Shown: positions 1-10,200 of the stretch, one piece after another
Layout of the letters: each line of letters starts with the position of its first letter
How positions within the stretch are numbered: the stretch's first letter is position 1
Assembly: GCF_019343475.1 (NCBI RefSeq)
Contig: NZ_CP072453.1
Coordinates: 3,348,001 to 3,412,000, forward strand
Length of the DNA stretch: 64,000 nucleotides
Reading direction: 5' to 3'
Source of the DNA: Providencia sp. R33
GTDB lineage: Bacteria > Pseudomonadota > Gammaproteobacteria > Enterobacterales > Enterobacteriaceae
Position numbers and translations under genes: made by a program
Notes under the pieces: model-generated
Seen by the model: only the letters and a program-made list of their open reading frames with translations
What the model was told of the DNA's origin: nothing
Database searches by the model: none

Positions 1-1
1 A

Positions 2-892
2 ATTGTCGAATGTAATAGCTTTAGTCTAGCTGCAAAAAAGCTGAATGTAACGCCATCATCCGTCAGTCGAGGGCTACAGCAGCTAGAGGATCAACTGGGC
101 GTCGTCTTGCTAAAGCGTACAACCCGAAATTTTATTTTGACTGATGCAGGGCGCTATTTATTGCAACGATCGCAAAACTTATTGGCTGATCTTGATGACT
201 CACTGATTAATACCGCCAGCTTTTATCAACACGCTCAAGGGCAATTAAAGATCACTTGTTCCATTGCATTTGGTGTCTGCCATTTAATGCAAATATATAG
301 CGAATATCGCGAAACCAATCCCAAAGTTAGTTTATCCGTTGACCTTAATGATGAACTGATTAATTTAAATGAAGTGGATTTTGATATTGCGTTACGTATT
401 ACCAGCCACCCACCTGAGAATTTCGCATTACGGAAAATTTGCAACATTAATTGGGTATATTGTGGTAGCCGAACCTATTTCGACCGTTATGGTATTCCGC
501 AATCCCCTGCCGATATCGCATCACATAATTGCTTAATTAACCCGAATATCCCTGATACATGGCGAATGACGGATAAAGACGGTAGCGCTTATCCTTTGGA
601 AATTAATAATATGATTGAGGTGAACAGCAGCTTAGGTTTATTAGAGGCCGCGCGTTGCCACCAAGGTATTGTTTGTTTGCCCACGTATATGTTAGGCAAT
701 TATATTGAAAATGGGGAATTGCTCCCTGTTTTGCTGGATTACGACCCGAAATCAACCCCATTTGCGCTGTACGCTTTATATCACCCTGCGCATACGCATT
801 CGCCGAAAATCAGAACGTTTATTGATTTTTTAGTAGAAAAAATACCATCAGACCCACATTGGGATCATTGGATGCGCCAACATGCCTCGTAG
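2..892 (+). CDS. LysR-family transcriptional regulator (5' end outside window)
   Basis: The reading frame is already open at base 2 and runs to TAG at 890-892, so the true start lies upstream of the window. The first ~40 visible residues are the end of a LysR winged helix-turn-helix (FSLAAKKLNVTPSSVSRGLQ, then LGVVLLKRTTR), followed by TDAG. The remaining ~220 residues form the LysR effector-binding domain. Family members bind DNA as tetramers and respond to a small ligand. The target cannot be read from the sequence, and no clear partner gene is visible because mdh downstream is convergent. The family call is firm; a specific name is not possible. Confidence 0.9.
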   Translation: MVECNSFSLAAKKLNVTPSSVSRGLQQLEDQLGVVLLKRTTRNFILTDAGRYLLQRSQNLLADLDDSLINTASFYQHAQGQLKITCSIAFGVCHLMQIYSEYRETNPKVSLSVDLNDELINLNEVDFDIALRITSHPPENFALRKICNINWVYCGSRTYFDRYGIPQSPADIASHNCLINPNIPDTWRMTDKDGSAYPLEINNMIEVNSSLGLLEAARCHQGIVCLPTYMLGNYIENGELLPVLLDYDPKSTPFALYALYHPAHTHSPKIRTFIDFLVEKIPSDPHWDHWMRQHAS

Positions 893-921
893 TGATGCTT
901 CGTAATAATAATGTCGAAACT

Positions 922-955
922 AAAAAGGTTGAGTTTTATAAAAACTCAACCTTTT
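922..955. terminator. Bidirectional terminator between the LysR gene and mdh
   Basis: A near-perfect inverted repeat (AAAGGTTGAGTTTT / AAAACTCAACCTTT) with a 3-base loop is flanked by A-rich sequence on one side and T-rich on the other. It lies between the convergent LysR gene and mdh, so it can end transcription from both. Confidence 0.8.
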
Positions 956-968
956 CGATTAGGAAAAA

Positions 969-1919
969 TTAATGGGTATTAGCCCCATTAATGAATTTTT
1001 CACCTAATTCGATATCCGCTTTCAGGACATCTAACATATCTTTCAGCGCTTTTTCTTCAAATGCACTTAATTTGCCGATTGGCAGGTGTTTTTCGATACC
1101 GTTTTTACCTAAAACAACCGGTTGTGCGAAGAAACGTGCGTGTTGGCCTTCGCCTTCAGTGTAAACACACTCAACCACGTTGCTTTCACCTTGCAGACCA
1201 CGAATTAAAGATAAACCTAAACGTGCTGCTGCTTGGCCCATAGACAGAGTCGCTGATCCGCCACCAGCTTTTGCTTCAACAACTTCAGTACCCGCGTTTT
1301 GGATACGTTTTGTCAGCGCTGCGATTTCGTCATCAGAGAAGCTTACGCCTTCAATTTGTGATAACAGAGGAAGAATTGTCACGCCAGAGTGGCCACCAAT
1401 AACTGGCACTTCGACATCGTTGACGTTTTTGCCTTTTAATTCAGCAACAAAAGTATTAGAACGGATGATATCTAATGTGGTCACACCGAATAAACGGTTT
1501 TTGTCGTATACGCCAGCTTTTTTCAGAACTTCAGCAGCGATTGCAACGGTGGTGTTCACTGGGTTAGTGATGATACCGATTAATGCTTTCGGGCAAGTTT
1601 CTGCAATTTGTTGAACCAGGTTACGAACGATGCCAGCGTTGATGTTAAACAGGTCTGAACGATCCATGCCTGGTTTACGCGCAACACCCGCAGAGATAAG
1701 AACAATATCTGCACCTTTAAGAGCAGGTTTCGCATCTTCACCTGCAAAACCAGTCACTTTAACATCCGTTGGGATGTGACTTAAGTCAGCAGCAACACCT
1801 GGAGTAACCGGTGCGATGTCGTAGAGGGAGAGTTCTGAACCGGCTGGAAGCTGGTTTTTGAGAAGAAGGGCGAGAGCCTGACCGATACCACCTGCTGCAC
1901 CTAGGACTGCAACTTTCAT
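969..1919 (-). CDS. mdh: Malate dehydrogenase (NAD-dependent)
   Basis: Catalyses NAD-dependent interconversion of malate and oxaloacetate in the TCA cycle, in the cytoplasm. The 316-residue product is slightly longer than E. coli Mdh (312). The dinucleotide-binding motif GAAGGIGQ is at residues 7-14, the substrate-binding arginines are in ARKPGMDR, and the catalytic histidine is in IGGHSGVT. The ATG is preceded by a strong AAGGAG. It is divergent from argR, as in E. coli. A quinone-dependent malate oxidase (mqo) is also in this window, so malate oxidation is duplicated. Confidence 0.98.
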   Translation of the reverse strand: MKVAVLGAAGGIGQALALLLKNQLPAGSELSLYDIAPVTPGVAADLSHIPTDVKVTGFAGEDAKPALKGADIVLISAGVARKPGMDRSDLFNINAGIVRNLVQQIAETCPKALIGIITNPVNTTVAIAAEVLKKAGVYDKNRLFGVTTLDIIRSNTFVAELKGKNVNDVEVPVIGGHSGVTILPLLSQIEGVSFSDDEIAALTKRIQNAGTEVVEAKAGGGSATLSMGQAAARLGLSLIRGLQGESNVVECVYTEGEGQHARFFAQPVVLGKNGIEKHLPIGKLSAFEEKALKDMLDVLKADIELGEKFINGANTH

Positions 1920-2352
1920 TCTGAAACTCCTTAATTTGTACTTTAAAAAGATATCACTTTATTTGTTTATACACTCAATACATTACGTATAAAAAACAAT
2001 TTCTTAACAGATAGAGAGAGAGTTTAACGCTAGAGAATTTGTTGACTAATTGCCACCATTCTAAACAAATTCCTTATCTGTTAATGAGATAACGGGCACT
2101 TTTTTAACAAATAGTTTTTCTCACTATTGCTTTTCGCACAATAAGTTGTTTTTACTGTTCATTATTCAAGCAAAAACCATTTTGTTAACAATAAACTTAC
2201 AACTTTTATAAGCTAAATTCATTGATCTATTATGCTAATGTTTAATACTAACTATTTAAGATAAATTAACCATTCACGCTGAAAACGGAATAACATAAAA
2301 CCTTAAAGGTTCCGTTATCATTGATTATTAAATCATCATAACGCAATTTTGT
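1920..2352. other. mdh-argR intergenic region
   Basis: About 430 bases of AT-rich non-coding sequence between the divergent mdh and argR. It must hold both promoters. No convincing ORF, repeat or RNA is visible; the only recognisable element is the ARG-box-like palindrome at its argR-proximal edge, annotated separately. Confidence 0.6.
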
Positions 2353-2366
2353 TGCATAAAAATGCA
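2353..2366. promoter_or_regulatory. Candidate ARG box upstream of argR
   Basis: The palindrome TGCATAAAAATGCA agrees with the ArgR operator core TGAATWWWWATTCA at all but one symmetric position in each half. It is centred about 55 bases before the argR ATG. ArgR is autoregulated in E. coli, so an operator here is expected. A second, adjacent box, usual for strong ArgR sites, is not clearly visible. Confidence 0.4.
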
Positions 2367-2414
2367 CTTTTACGGATAATACAACTTAGTTTAATGCCGA
2401 TGAATGGGTTAATT

Positions 2415-2885
2415 ATGCGCACTCCGTCTAAACAAGAAGACTTAGTTAAGGCTTTTAAAGCCCTACTCAAAGAAGAAAAATTTAGCTCTCAGGCTGAAAT
2501 TGTCACGGCTTTGCAGGAAGAAGGCTACGAAAACATTAATCAATCTAAAATTTCCAGAATGCTCACCAAATTTGGGGCAGTTCGCACTCGTAATGCGAAA
2601 ATGGAAATGGTGTATTGCCTACCAACTGAGCCTGGTGTACCAACTGCAACCAGCCCATTGAAAAACCTCGTTTTGGATATCGATTACAACCCATCAGTTG
2701 TAGTGATTAGAACCAGCCCAGGCGCAGCCCAATTAATTGCTCGCTTACTGGATTCATTAGGTAAAGCAGAAGGTATTTTAGGAAGCATTGCAGGGGATGA
2801 TACGATTTTCTCTACACCTGCAAATAACTTCACGACAAAAGAGCTATACGAAGCAATTTTAGCGTTATTCGAACAAGAGCTCTAA
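2415..2885 (+). CDS. argR: Arginine repressor ArgR
   Basis: Hexameric regulator that binds ARG boxes with L-arginine as co-repressor, controls arginine biosynthesis and catabolism, and also assists XerCD recombination in E. coli. The product is 156 residues, the same as E. coli. The N-terminal winged helix contains NINQSKISRMLTKFG, and the C-terminal domain carries the arginine-binding GDDTIF segment. The frame extends upstream to a TTG, but the ATG at 2415 (MRTPSKQEDLVK) matches the family start. A candidate ARG box lies about 50 bases upstream. Confidence 0.98.
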   Translation: MRTPSKQEDLVKAFKALLKEEKFSSQAEIVTALQEEGYENINQSKISRMLTKFGAVRTRNAKMEMVYCLPTEPGVPTATSPLKNLVLDIDYNPSVVVIRTSPGAAQLIARLLDSLGKAEGILGSIAGDDTIFSTPANNFTTKELYEAILALFEQEL

Positions 2886-2913
2886 TTTACATCAATCGCT
2901 TGATGTAACACTA

Positions 2914-2946
2914 AGAGGGAAAAGCATCGACTTTCCCTCTTTTTAT
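2914..2946 (+). terminator. argR terminator
   Basis: The inverted repeat AGAGGGAAA ... TTTCCCTCT is followed by TTTT, just after the argR stop. A second short inverted repeat (TTACATCAA / TTGATGTAA) sits between it and the stop codon. Confidence 0.85.
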
Positions 2947-2972
2947 TTAAGCAAAAGATTAGGGGCTCTACC

Positions 2973-3395
2973 GTGCTATTCGACATTTTTCGCAATATTG
3001 TGCATTACGGCTTTCACTTTTTGATGCCCATTTTGTTCGCTTATCTATTTTGGCGAAAAAATTGGAAACTAGCCGCATTGATTATGATTGCGACGATGGC
3101 TATCGATTTAGACCACCTCTTGGCAAACCCTATTTTCGACCCTGAGCGTTGTGGTATTGGCTTCCACCCTCTTCATTCCCTTTGGGCTGCAATCGCCTAC
3201 GTTGTCCTACTGTTTATGCCATCGTGGAAACTGAAAGCGGTGGCGGTCGGTTGCTTATTCCATCTTTTTACCGATTCCCTCGATTGCTATATGGGCAGCT
3301 TAAAAAAAGAAATGAATAGCCCAATAACATTGAGCTGGGTGATAGACCAATGCCCATTTGAGACATCAGGCATAAAAAAACCCCAGCAGTCTTAA
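2973..3395 (+). CDS. DUF6122-type small inner-membrane protein
   Basis: 140 residues, starting from GTG with AGGGG about 7 bases upstream. Membrane segments appear near residues 12-28, 32-45, 68-85 and perhaps 88-105. The conserved signature DLDHLLANPIFDPERC followed by GFHPLHS, plus a later HLFTDSLDC, is typical of the DUF6122 family. The spaced His/Asp residues recall membrane metal-dependent hydrolases, but that is only a resemblance; the function is unknown. The last codons run into the stem of the converging mpl terminator. It follows argR but is separated from it by a terminator. Confidence 0.8.
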   Translation: MLFDIFRNIVHYGFHFLMPILFAYLFWRKNWKLAALIMIATMAIDLDHLLANPIFDPERCGIGFHPLHSLWAAIAYVVLLFMPSWKLKAVAVGCLFHLFTDSLDCYMGSLKKEMNSPITLSWVIDQCPFETSGIKKPQQS

Positions 3396-3407
3396 TGAAC
3401 GCTGGGG
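3374..3407 (-). terminator. mpl terminator
   Basis: The stem CCCCAGC / GCTGGGG is preceded on the plus strand by seven A residues, so it reads as hairpin plus T-run on the minus strand, 3' of mpl. It overlaps the final codons of the convergent membrane-protein gene. Confidence 0.85.
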
Positions 3408-3436
3408 TCTATCTAACCCATTACCAGTAGGCTTAA

Positions 3437-4819
3437 TTAATCATCCACTTCAATTTCTGCTTTGGCTTTTAACCCTGCCAACAGTTTCCCATGGATGCCT
3501 TCAAAGCCACCGTTGCTCATCACAAGAATATGGTCACCAGGTTGCGCTGTCTCAATCACCATATTGGTCAGGGCCTCAATATCCGCACTCCAGCGAGCAG
3601 GCTGTACGCATTTTTCAGCGATATCAGTCACCATCCACGGAATATTGGCTGGTTGGAATAAAAAGACTTCATCTGCACGGCCTAAAGCTGGCGCGATATC
3701 ATTTTTATTCACCCCCAGTTTCATGGTATTGGAACGAGGCTCTAATACAGCAATAATGCGAGAAGTCCCGCCCACTTTGCTGCGTAGTGCTTCGAGTGTT
3801 GCCAAAATTGCCGTTGGGTGGTGAGCAAAATCATCATACACACTCACGCCATTTTCCACACCACGCAGTTCCAGACGACGACGCGCATTAATAAATTTAT
3901 CTAATGCAATACAAGCTTCTTTCGCTGGCACACCAACATGGTGAGCAGCTGCAATTGCCATCAAACCATTTTGGATATTGTGGTTACCCACTTGCTGCCA
4001 AGAAACTTCGCCCACCTTTTCTTGTTGGTAATACACTTCAAATTGGCTGCCATCGTGGTTTAGCTTCACCGCTTGCCATTCGCCATGTTCTCCACCCACC
4101 AGCTCTTGCTCACTCCAACAGCCCATGCCAATCACTTGTTTTAAATGATTGTCATTGTCTGGAGTGAAGATTTTGCCACTCGCAGGCACGATACGCACAA
4201 GATGATGAAATTGTTTTTGGATTGCTTCGAGGTTTTCGAAAATATCTGCATGGTCGAATTCAAGGTTGTTTAAGACCAACGTTTTCGGGCTGTAATGCAC
4301 AAATTTCGAGCGTTTATCAAAGAAAGCACAATCATATTCATCGGCTTCAATGACAAAGAATGGGCTTTCACCCAGTTTGGCGGACACATCAAAATTACCC
4401 GGTACACCACCAATCAAGAAGCCTGGTTTGTAGCCACAATCTTCTAAAATCCACGCAAGCATTCCTGCGGTTGTGGTTTTACCGTGCGTTCCTGCCACAG
4501 CCAGTACCCAACGCTCAGGCAATACGTGGTCATGTAACCACTGAGGGCCTGAAGTATAAGGTAAACCTCGTTCTAATACGGCTTCAACACAGGGGTTCCC
4601 GCGTGTCATGGCATTGCCAATCACCACCATATCCGGAATCGGTTCGAGCTGCGCCGGATCATAACCTTGAATAAGTTCAATACCTTGATTTTCAAGCAAT
4701 GTACTCATCGGTGGGTAAACATTCGCATCCGAGCCCGTCACTTTATGGCCTAAAGATCGTGCCAATATCGCTAAGCTTCCCATAAAGGTACCGCATATAC
4801 CTAAAATATGTATGTGCAT
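3437..4819 (-). CDS. mpl: UDP-N-acetylmuramate:L-alanyl-gamma-D-glutamyl-meso-diaminopimelate ligase
   Basis: Murein-recycling ligase that joins the recovered tripeptide L-Ala-gamma-D-Glu-meso-DAP to UDP-MurNAc using ATP, in the cytoplasm. The 460 residues show the Mur-ligase order: an N-terminal Rossmann-like domain (HILGICGTFMGSLA), the ATP-binding loop AGTHGKTTT near residue 110, then the C-terminal domain with DDFAHHPTA. Length and motifs match E. coli Mpl. It is divergent from fbp, as in E. coli. Confidence 0.97.
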   Translation of the reverse strand: MHIHILGICGTFMGSLAILARSLGHKVTGSDANVYPPMSTLLENQGIELIQGYDPAQLEPIPDMVVIGNAMTRGNPCVEAVLERGLPYTSGPQWLHDHVLPERWVLAVAGTHGKTTTAGMLAWILEDCGYKPGFLIGGVPGNFDVSAKLGESPFFVIEADEYDCAFFDKRSKFVHYSPKTLVLNNLEFDHADIFENLEAIQKQFHHLVRIVPASGKIFTPDNDNHLKQVIGMGCWSEQELVGGEHGEWQAVKLNHDGSQFEVYYQQEKVGEVSWQQVGNHNIQNGLMAIAAAHHVGVPAKEACIALDKFINARRRLELRGVENGVSVYDDFAHHPTAILATLEALRSKVGGTSRIIAVLEPRSNTMKLGVNKNDIAPALGRADEVFLFQPANIPWMVTDIAEKCVQPARWSADIEALTNMVIETAQPGDHILVMSNGGFEGIHGKLLAGLKAKAEIEVDD

Positions 4820-4984
4820 TCTTTTTCATCCAATTAGCATGAGGTTTGTCACTATTCTACCCATCAATAGCAGGTTTATAAATGCATTAACCTATTAATC
4901 TTTTTTTTATTTAGTTAAACTCTCCCCCGCGCGGGGTATAATCGCCCCGCAAAACCTTTGTCAATTTTATTCAGGACCTTCGTC

Positions 4985-5992
4985 ATGAAAACATTAGGCG
5001 AATTCATCGTCGAAAAGCAACAAGATTTTCCTCATGCAACAGGTGAGCTGACGTCATTACTGTCAGCGATTAAACTGGGCGCTAAAATTATCCATCGTGA
5101 TATTAACAAAGCTGGACTCGTCGATATTCTTGGCACTAATGGTGTGTCGAATATTCAAGGTGAAGTCCAGATGAAGCTTGACCTGTATGCAAACGAAAAA
5201 CTGAAAGCGGCCCTAAAAGCACGCGGAGAAGTCGCCGGTATCGCCTCTGAAGAAGAAGACGAAATTGTCATTTTCGAAGGAGACCGTGCAGAAAACGCAA
5301 AATATGTCGTATTAATGGACCCACTTGATGGTTCTTCGAATATCGATGTAAACGTTTCCGTCGGGACAATTTTCTCAATTTACCACCGTATTACGCCAAT
5401 TGGCCAACCTGTGACTGAAGCAGACTTCCTGCAACCAGGTAACCGCCAAGTTGCTGCGGGTTACGTTGTTTACGGTTCATCAACCATGTTGGTTTATACC
5501 ACAGGTGTTGGCGTACATGCGTTTACTTACGACCCATCTTTAGGCGTGTTCTGCTTATCTCATGAGAAAGTCATGTTCCCATCGGAAGGCAAAATGTACT
5601 CCATTAACGAAGGTAACTACATCAAGTTCCCTATGGGTGTTAAAAAGTACATTAAATACTGCCAAGAAGAAGATAAAGCAACTAACCGCCCTTATACCAC
5701 ACGCTATATTGGCTCTTTAGTGGCAGACTTCCACCGTAACTTGCTCAAAGGGGGTATCTACATCTACCCAAGCACAGCAAGTCACCCAAATGGAAAACTG
5801 CGTCTACTGTATGAGTGCAACCCAATTGCATTCTTAGCTGAACAAGCTGGTGGTAAAGCAAGCGATGGTGCGAACCGTATTTTAGATATCATCCCAAGTG
5901 AATTACACCAACGTGCTCCGTTCTTCGTCGGAACTGAGTCCATGGTGGAGAAAGCTGAATCATTCATGCGTGAATTTCCAGACGCTGAATAA
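4985..5992 (+). CDS. fbp: Class I fructose-1,6-bisphosphatase
   Basis: Hydrolyses fructose 1,6-bisphosphate to fructose 6-phosphate in gluconeogenesis, in the cytoplasm. 335 residues against 332 in E. coli. The metal-binding motif DPLDGSSNID lies near residue 118, and SEEEDEIV supplies further acidic ligands. The frame opens 27 bases earlier, but the ATG at 4985 (MKTLGEFIVEKQ) matches the family start and is preceded by AGGACC. It has its own terminator and faces away from mpl. Confidence 0.98.
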   Translation: MKTLGEFIVEKQQDFPHATGELTSLLSAIKLGAKIIHRDINKAGLVDILGTNGVSNIQGEVQMKLDLYANEKLKAALKARGEVAGIASEEEDEIVIFEGDRAENAKYVVLMDPLDGSSNIDVNVSVGTIFSIYHRITPIGQPVTEADFLQPGNRQVAAGYVVYGSSTMLVYTTGVGVHAFTYDPSLGVFCLSHEKVMFPSEGKMYSINEGNYIKFPMGVKKYIKYCQEEDKATNRPYTTRYIGSLVADFHRNLLKGGIYIYPSTASHPNGKLRLLYECNPIAFLAEQAGGKASDGANRILDIIPSELHQRAPFFVGTESMVEKAESFMREFPDAE

Positions 5993-6009
5993 TACGCTTC
6001 ACTTATCTA

Positions 6010-6035
6010 AAGGCGGGGTATCCCGCCTTTTTTGT
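6010..6035 (+). terminator. fbp terminator
   Basis: The stem AAGGCGGG / CCCGCCTT with a 4-base loop is followed by a T-run, 17 bases after the fbp stop. Confidence 0.9.
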
Positions 6036-6203
6036 TCCTTTTTTTCGCCAACTAGTGAGTTTTGCCCCTTTTTGCGGCTATAATGTCCCCCACGCTATCT
6101 ACCCGAAAAAGTTAGTGACTTGAAAGTCGATAACTAACACTATTTAATCAATACGTTAATAGTCAGCGGGTAAATTCATTATTCACACAAAGGATGCATT
6201 TAA

Positions 6204-6734
6204 ATGGGCCTGAACAATGTACCGGCAGGTAAAGATCTGCCAGAAGATATCTACGTTATCATCGAAATTCCAGCTAACGCAGATCCTATCAAATACGAAG
6301 TTGATAAAGAATCTGGCGCTCTGTTTGTAGACCGTTTCATGTCAACAGCGATGTTCTATCCGTGCAACTACGGTTACATCAACAACACACTGTCTTTAGA
6401 TGGTGACCCAGTTGACGTGTTAGTCCCAACACCATACCCATTACAACCAGGTTCTGTTATTCGTTGCCGCCCAGTTGGCGTTCTGAAAATGACCGACGAA
6501 TCAGGTGAAGATGCAAAATTAGTGGCGGTTCCACACACTAAACTGAGCAAAGAATACGATCACATTAAAGATGTGAACGATATCCCTGAGCTACTGAAAG
6601 CACAAATCACTCACTTCTTTGAACATTACAAAGACTTAGAAAAAGGTAAGTGGGTTAAAGTTGACGGTTGGGATGACGTAGAAGCTGCGAAAGCGGAAAT
6701 CGTTGCCTCTTTCGAACGCGCTGCAAAAAAATAA
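6204..6734 (+). CDS. ppa: Inorganic pyrophosphatase
   Basis: Essential cytoplasmic enzyme that hydrolyses pyrophosphate to phosphate and so pulls biosynthetic reactions forward. 176 residues, as in E. coli. The family I signature DGDPVDVLVPTPYPL carries the metal-binding aspartates, and the N-terminus MGLNNVPAGKDLPED is typical. The ATG follows AAAGGATG. It is a single-gene unit closed by a strong terminator. Confidence 0.98.
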   Translation: MGLNNVPAGKDLPEDIYVIIEIPANADPIKYEVDKESGALFVDRFMSTAMFYPCNYGYINNTLSLDGDPVDVLVPTPYPLQPGSVIRCRPVGVLKMTDESGEDAKLVAVPHTKLSKEYDHIKDVNDIPELLKAQITHFFEHYKDLEKGKWVKVDGWDDVEAAKAEIVASFERAAKK

Positions 6735-6760
6735 TTTCCTCTCAGGGAATATTATTGAAG

Positions 6761-6787
6761 GCTCTGGCTAACCCCAGAGCTTTTTTT
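6761..6787 (+). terminator. ppa terminator
   Basis: GCTCTGG / CCAGAGC stem followed by seven T residues. Confidence 0.9.
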
Positions 6788-6795
6788 ATGCCTTT

Positions 6796-6825
6796 AAATT
6801 AAAAACGCCGGCAATATTGCCGGCG
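6796..6825 (-). terminator. Terminator of the tamA-tamB-ytfP operon
   Basis: The perfect palindrome CGCCGGCAATATTGCCGGCG at 6806-6825 has A-rich sequence on its low-coordinate side, giving hairpin plus T-run on the minus strand, 3' of ytfP. Confidence 0.8.
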
Positions 6826-6861
6826 TACTGCACATTGTTCACACAACAAAATAGTGTGTGG

Positions 6862-7209
6862 TTATTTTTCTTCATCACGTTTGAGCCAGTCGCCGCTTTT
6901 AATTTGGCGCAGGCCATCAACCGAATGCTTATACAGATAAATCCAAGCGTTGCCATATGGCGTTGGGATTAACTCTCTTACATAATCCTGAGAGTTTTTC
7001 TTTAGCTCATCTAGCTCGGTTAAAATCGATGGATTAATGCGATACACTTCGCACTCAATTGCGCCATCGCCTTTCACCACAGCGGGATAAAATCCAAGAT
7101 CATACAGTTCATAGCCTTCTAGCTTGTGCTCGCCTAACAATTGAGCATAAGTCATCCAGTGATGATTTCCTTGCTTTTGTCTTAAGCTGCCATAAACAAT
7201 TACACGCAT
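6862..7209 (-). CDS. ytfP: YtfP family protein (gamma-glutamylcyclotransferase-like fold)
   Basis: 115 residues with the N-terminal YGSLR loop that marks the gamma-glutamylcyclotransferase-like fold, and later EVYRINPSILTELDEL. The substrate of bacterial YtfP is not established. It is the last gene of the tamA-tamB-ytfP operon, starting three bases after the tamB stop, an arrangement conserved in enterobacteria. This tight coupling suggests co-expression with the outer-membrane assembly genes, but no functional link can be read from the sequence. Confidence 0.92.
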   Translation of the reverse strand: MRVIVYGSLRQKQGNHHWMTYAQLLGEHKLEGYELYDLGFYPAVVKGDGAIECEVYRINPSILTELDELKKNSQDYVRELIPTPYGNAWIYLYKHSVDGLRQIKSGDWLKRDEEK

Positions 7210-7212
7210 AAT

Positions 7213-10200
7213 CTAAAACTCAAATTGGTAAAGGAGATCCAAGGCCTGGTTCACACCAGACACAGCTTCTAAATACAATTTTGGCATTAATCGATAACGT
7301 AAGGTCAAAGTTGCCAGGGAGTCAAAGATACCAACACCATACTTCACTTGTAAATCATTAGTTATCTTACCGCTCACCACAACTTGGGAACCGTCTCCCA
7401 CACCTTGCGTATCGAGAGCCAGATCAGAAACCCCGAATGTTTCACCGATTTTACCCACCAGTTGCCCACTTTGAGCCACGCCTAGGCCGATAATCATCGA
7501 TGTCATTTGGGAGCCATTTGCGTCACCACTTTCTAAGCCTTCCCCTCTTAACAGATAAGAAAGCGCTTCTTGTTGCGTCTTGGCTGGCTCAGAGAATATC
7601 TCGACTTTCGGTTTGTCTGCAAGCCCTGTGACCTTAACACCTGCAATGACATCATCCGCCGTGTTCTCTGGGTTACGAATCGCTTCTAAATTTAAGAACG
7701 GTTGGTCCGCAGGCCCTGAGAACTGAATTTGCCCTTTACGGACAATCAAGTCCTGGCCATAAGCACGAAAACGCCCTGCCGGAATGTCAATTTGACCATT
7801 CAAGCTTAGCCCTTGTTTGTTCTGTAACACCTTCAGTAACCCTGTTAAGCGCGCTTTTAGGCCAAACGCATCTAACTGCACATCATTACCAATTTTAATA
7901 TCCAAATTGGTTTGAATTGGAATCGAAGGCGCTTTTTCCTCAATCGGCTTCAAGTTACTGTCTAACATCACCACATCGGACGATGCGCTAACCGCTGACT
8001 CAGGTAACTCTTGAACCGTAATTCTCGCCCATGGAATAGTCACAGAGCCACTTAACGTTAAGAGCGATGGCGAAGCATCAAACACGATATCGGGCTGCAC
8101 ATCGATTTTAATCATCGGTGGCATGGACACACGCAAGTTATTCCCTCGCGCCATCACTTTCGCCCGCCATGCATTGATATTACGCCAATCCGCATCACCA
8201 TCAATGTTCAGGTAGCCTTCCGGTGTGTTGATCTGCCCATTCATCACCGAGCTTGTGCCATTGAAATTAACGCCTAAATGACCACTTTTAATATCAAATG
8301 GGATCATCGCAGACTTAATTTCTAAATTGGAAAGCGATAAGTTCCCATTTAATAGTGGGTTATTCGCAGACCCACCTAAGCGTAAATTGGCATTTAAACG
8401 TCCGTTAGCCACTTCTTTTTGGCCTAGTAACGGTTTGATTAAGTCCAAAGTAATGGCGTTAATTTCAACATTACCTGATAACAAACGGCGTTTTTCGATA
8501 TCTGAAACTTGTAGGTTTCCGCGCATCTGCCCGTTATTGGCGAGGCCAAATAACCAATTAAGGTCTGCTTTGCCGTTTTTCAAGGCAGCACTGAGTGTTA
8601 GCGTATCAAATGCGATAGGTAAACGCGTTCCTTCAACAAACTGAGTCGCTTTGACATCATTACCACGTAAATCGACCTGCACTTGCGGCATGCTACCATC
8701 AGCTTTCCAGCTCGCGTTCGCTTTACCACTAAATACACCGCTAACACGGGTATCTTTTGGCATAAACGGTTTTATCATCGCTAAGTCGAAACGCTCTAAC
8801 ACAATATCTGCGCTGCCGCTTTTCCCTGCTTTAATGGGTTTTGGCACACATAAACGCGCGTTTGGATTCACCCAGCAATGACTACCAATCGTCACTTCTT
8901 GCGTTTGATTAGCATAGTTGAGTGACATGGCTTGGTTTAAGCGCCATTCGCCCACTACCGTATCAAATAACGTATTTGATAGCGTGCCTTTCCACACCTC
9001 AGTTTGGCGATCAAACCCACCCGCCAACGCCAATTGGCCGGAAACAGGCTCGCCTTTCATGTTTAATTTCAGGGTATGCTGTTTTTCGCTACCTTTGGCA
9101 TCTAACGTCAAGTTGCTAACGACTAAATCCCCTTGCCTTAACTGACGTAAAACAACGGATAAATCCCCTTTAATTTGCTCACCGGTCGCAACATTACCTT
9201 TGATAGCAACATTTTCGATAGCAAGGTCATTTTGCCATTTCACGCCTCGGGCAGTGAGGTCAACTAAGGCTTCTGGCGTCTGCAAATTACCGCGTAATTT
9301 CACATCCCCAGCAATCACCCCACCAAGCCCTGGCAATAATCCATTAAGTGCAGGTGCACTAATTTTGGCATCAAGGTTCCATTTCTCGGCGAGAGAGCCC
9401 TTAACATCCACATTATTCTTGCCTAACGCTAAATTAAAATGCGGGATATCCCATTGACCAGCAGCGTTACCTTTCGCCTGTCCACGCGCTTTGAGTAAGT
9501 TATTTTTAACATTACCATCGAGCATAATTTCAGGGATATCTAACTGCCAGCTACCGCCGTATAAGCTACCGCGAGTGGCAATCTTACCGTCCACTTTTGC
9601 CGGCCATTCTGGGTACTGTTTTGCGGTATTGATCCCTGACAAAGTCAGTACCGCATTCCAGCTAATCGCCTTGCTCCAATCAGCCACACCGGTGATATCC
9701 GCATTCCCTTGCAATGCAGCAAGGCGTAAACGCGTTAAATTAATTTGCTCTTCGTTACCTTTTGCATCCAGCATCAAGGTCGATGGCGGTAAGTCTTGCC
9801 CCGTGATAGCTGAACGCAACGACAAATCATAGGCCGATGGACGACCATTCAAGCGCAAGCGTGTGCCATCTAATTGATACTGCGCATCACCGACTAGCGG
9901 CCACGTTAATTTATCGCTTTCAAGGGTGAGTAAAATCGGCAAATCGGCTTGGGATAAATCCGTTTCTGCATCAAGCGTAGCGTTAATTGGCCCTTGTAAA
10001 TTAAGTGCCAATTTCAATTCATCAATCAGACCACCTTTGAGGGATAAATCAACTTTTTGCCCATCTAAATCCTCTAAACGACTTTCCCCAATCACCGACA
10101 ATGAAACGGGCCATTTATCTTGCAGCGTTGCAGTCCCAGATAACGACACATTGCCTTGCGGTGCATCCACTTTGAGCTGTTTAACCAACACTTGCTGCCC

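Noticed and set aside
1180..1614. 144-codon plus-strand ORF inside mdh
   Set aside because: Antisense shadow of a confidently identified gene.
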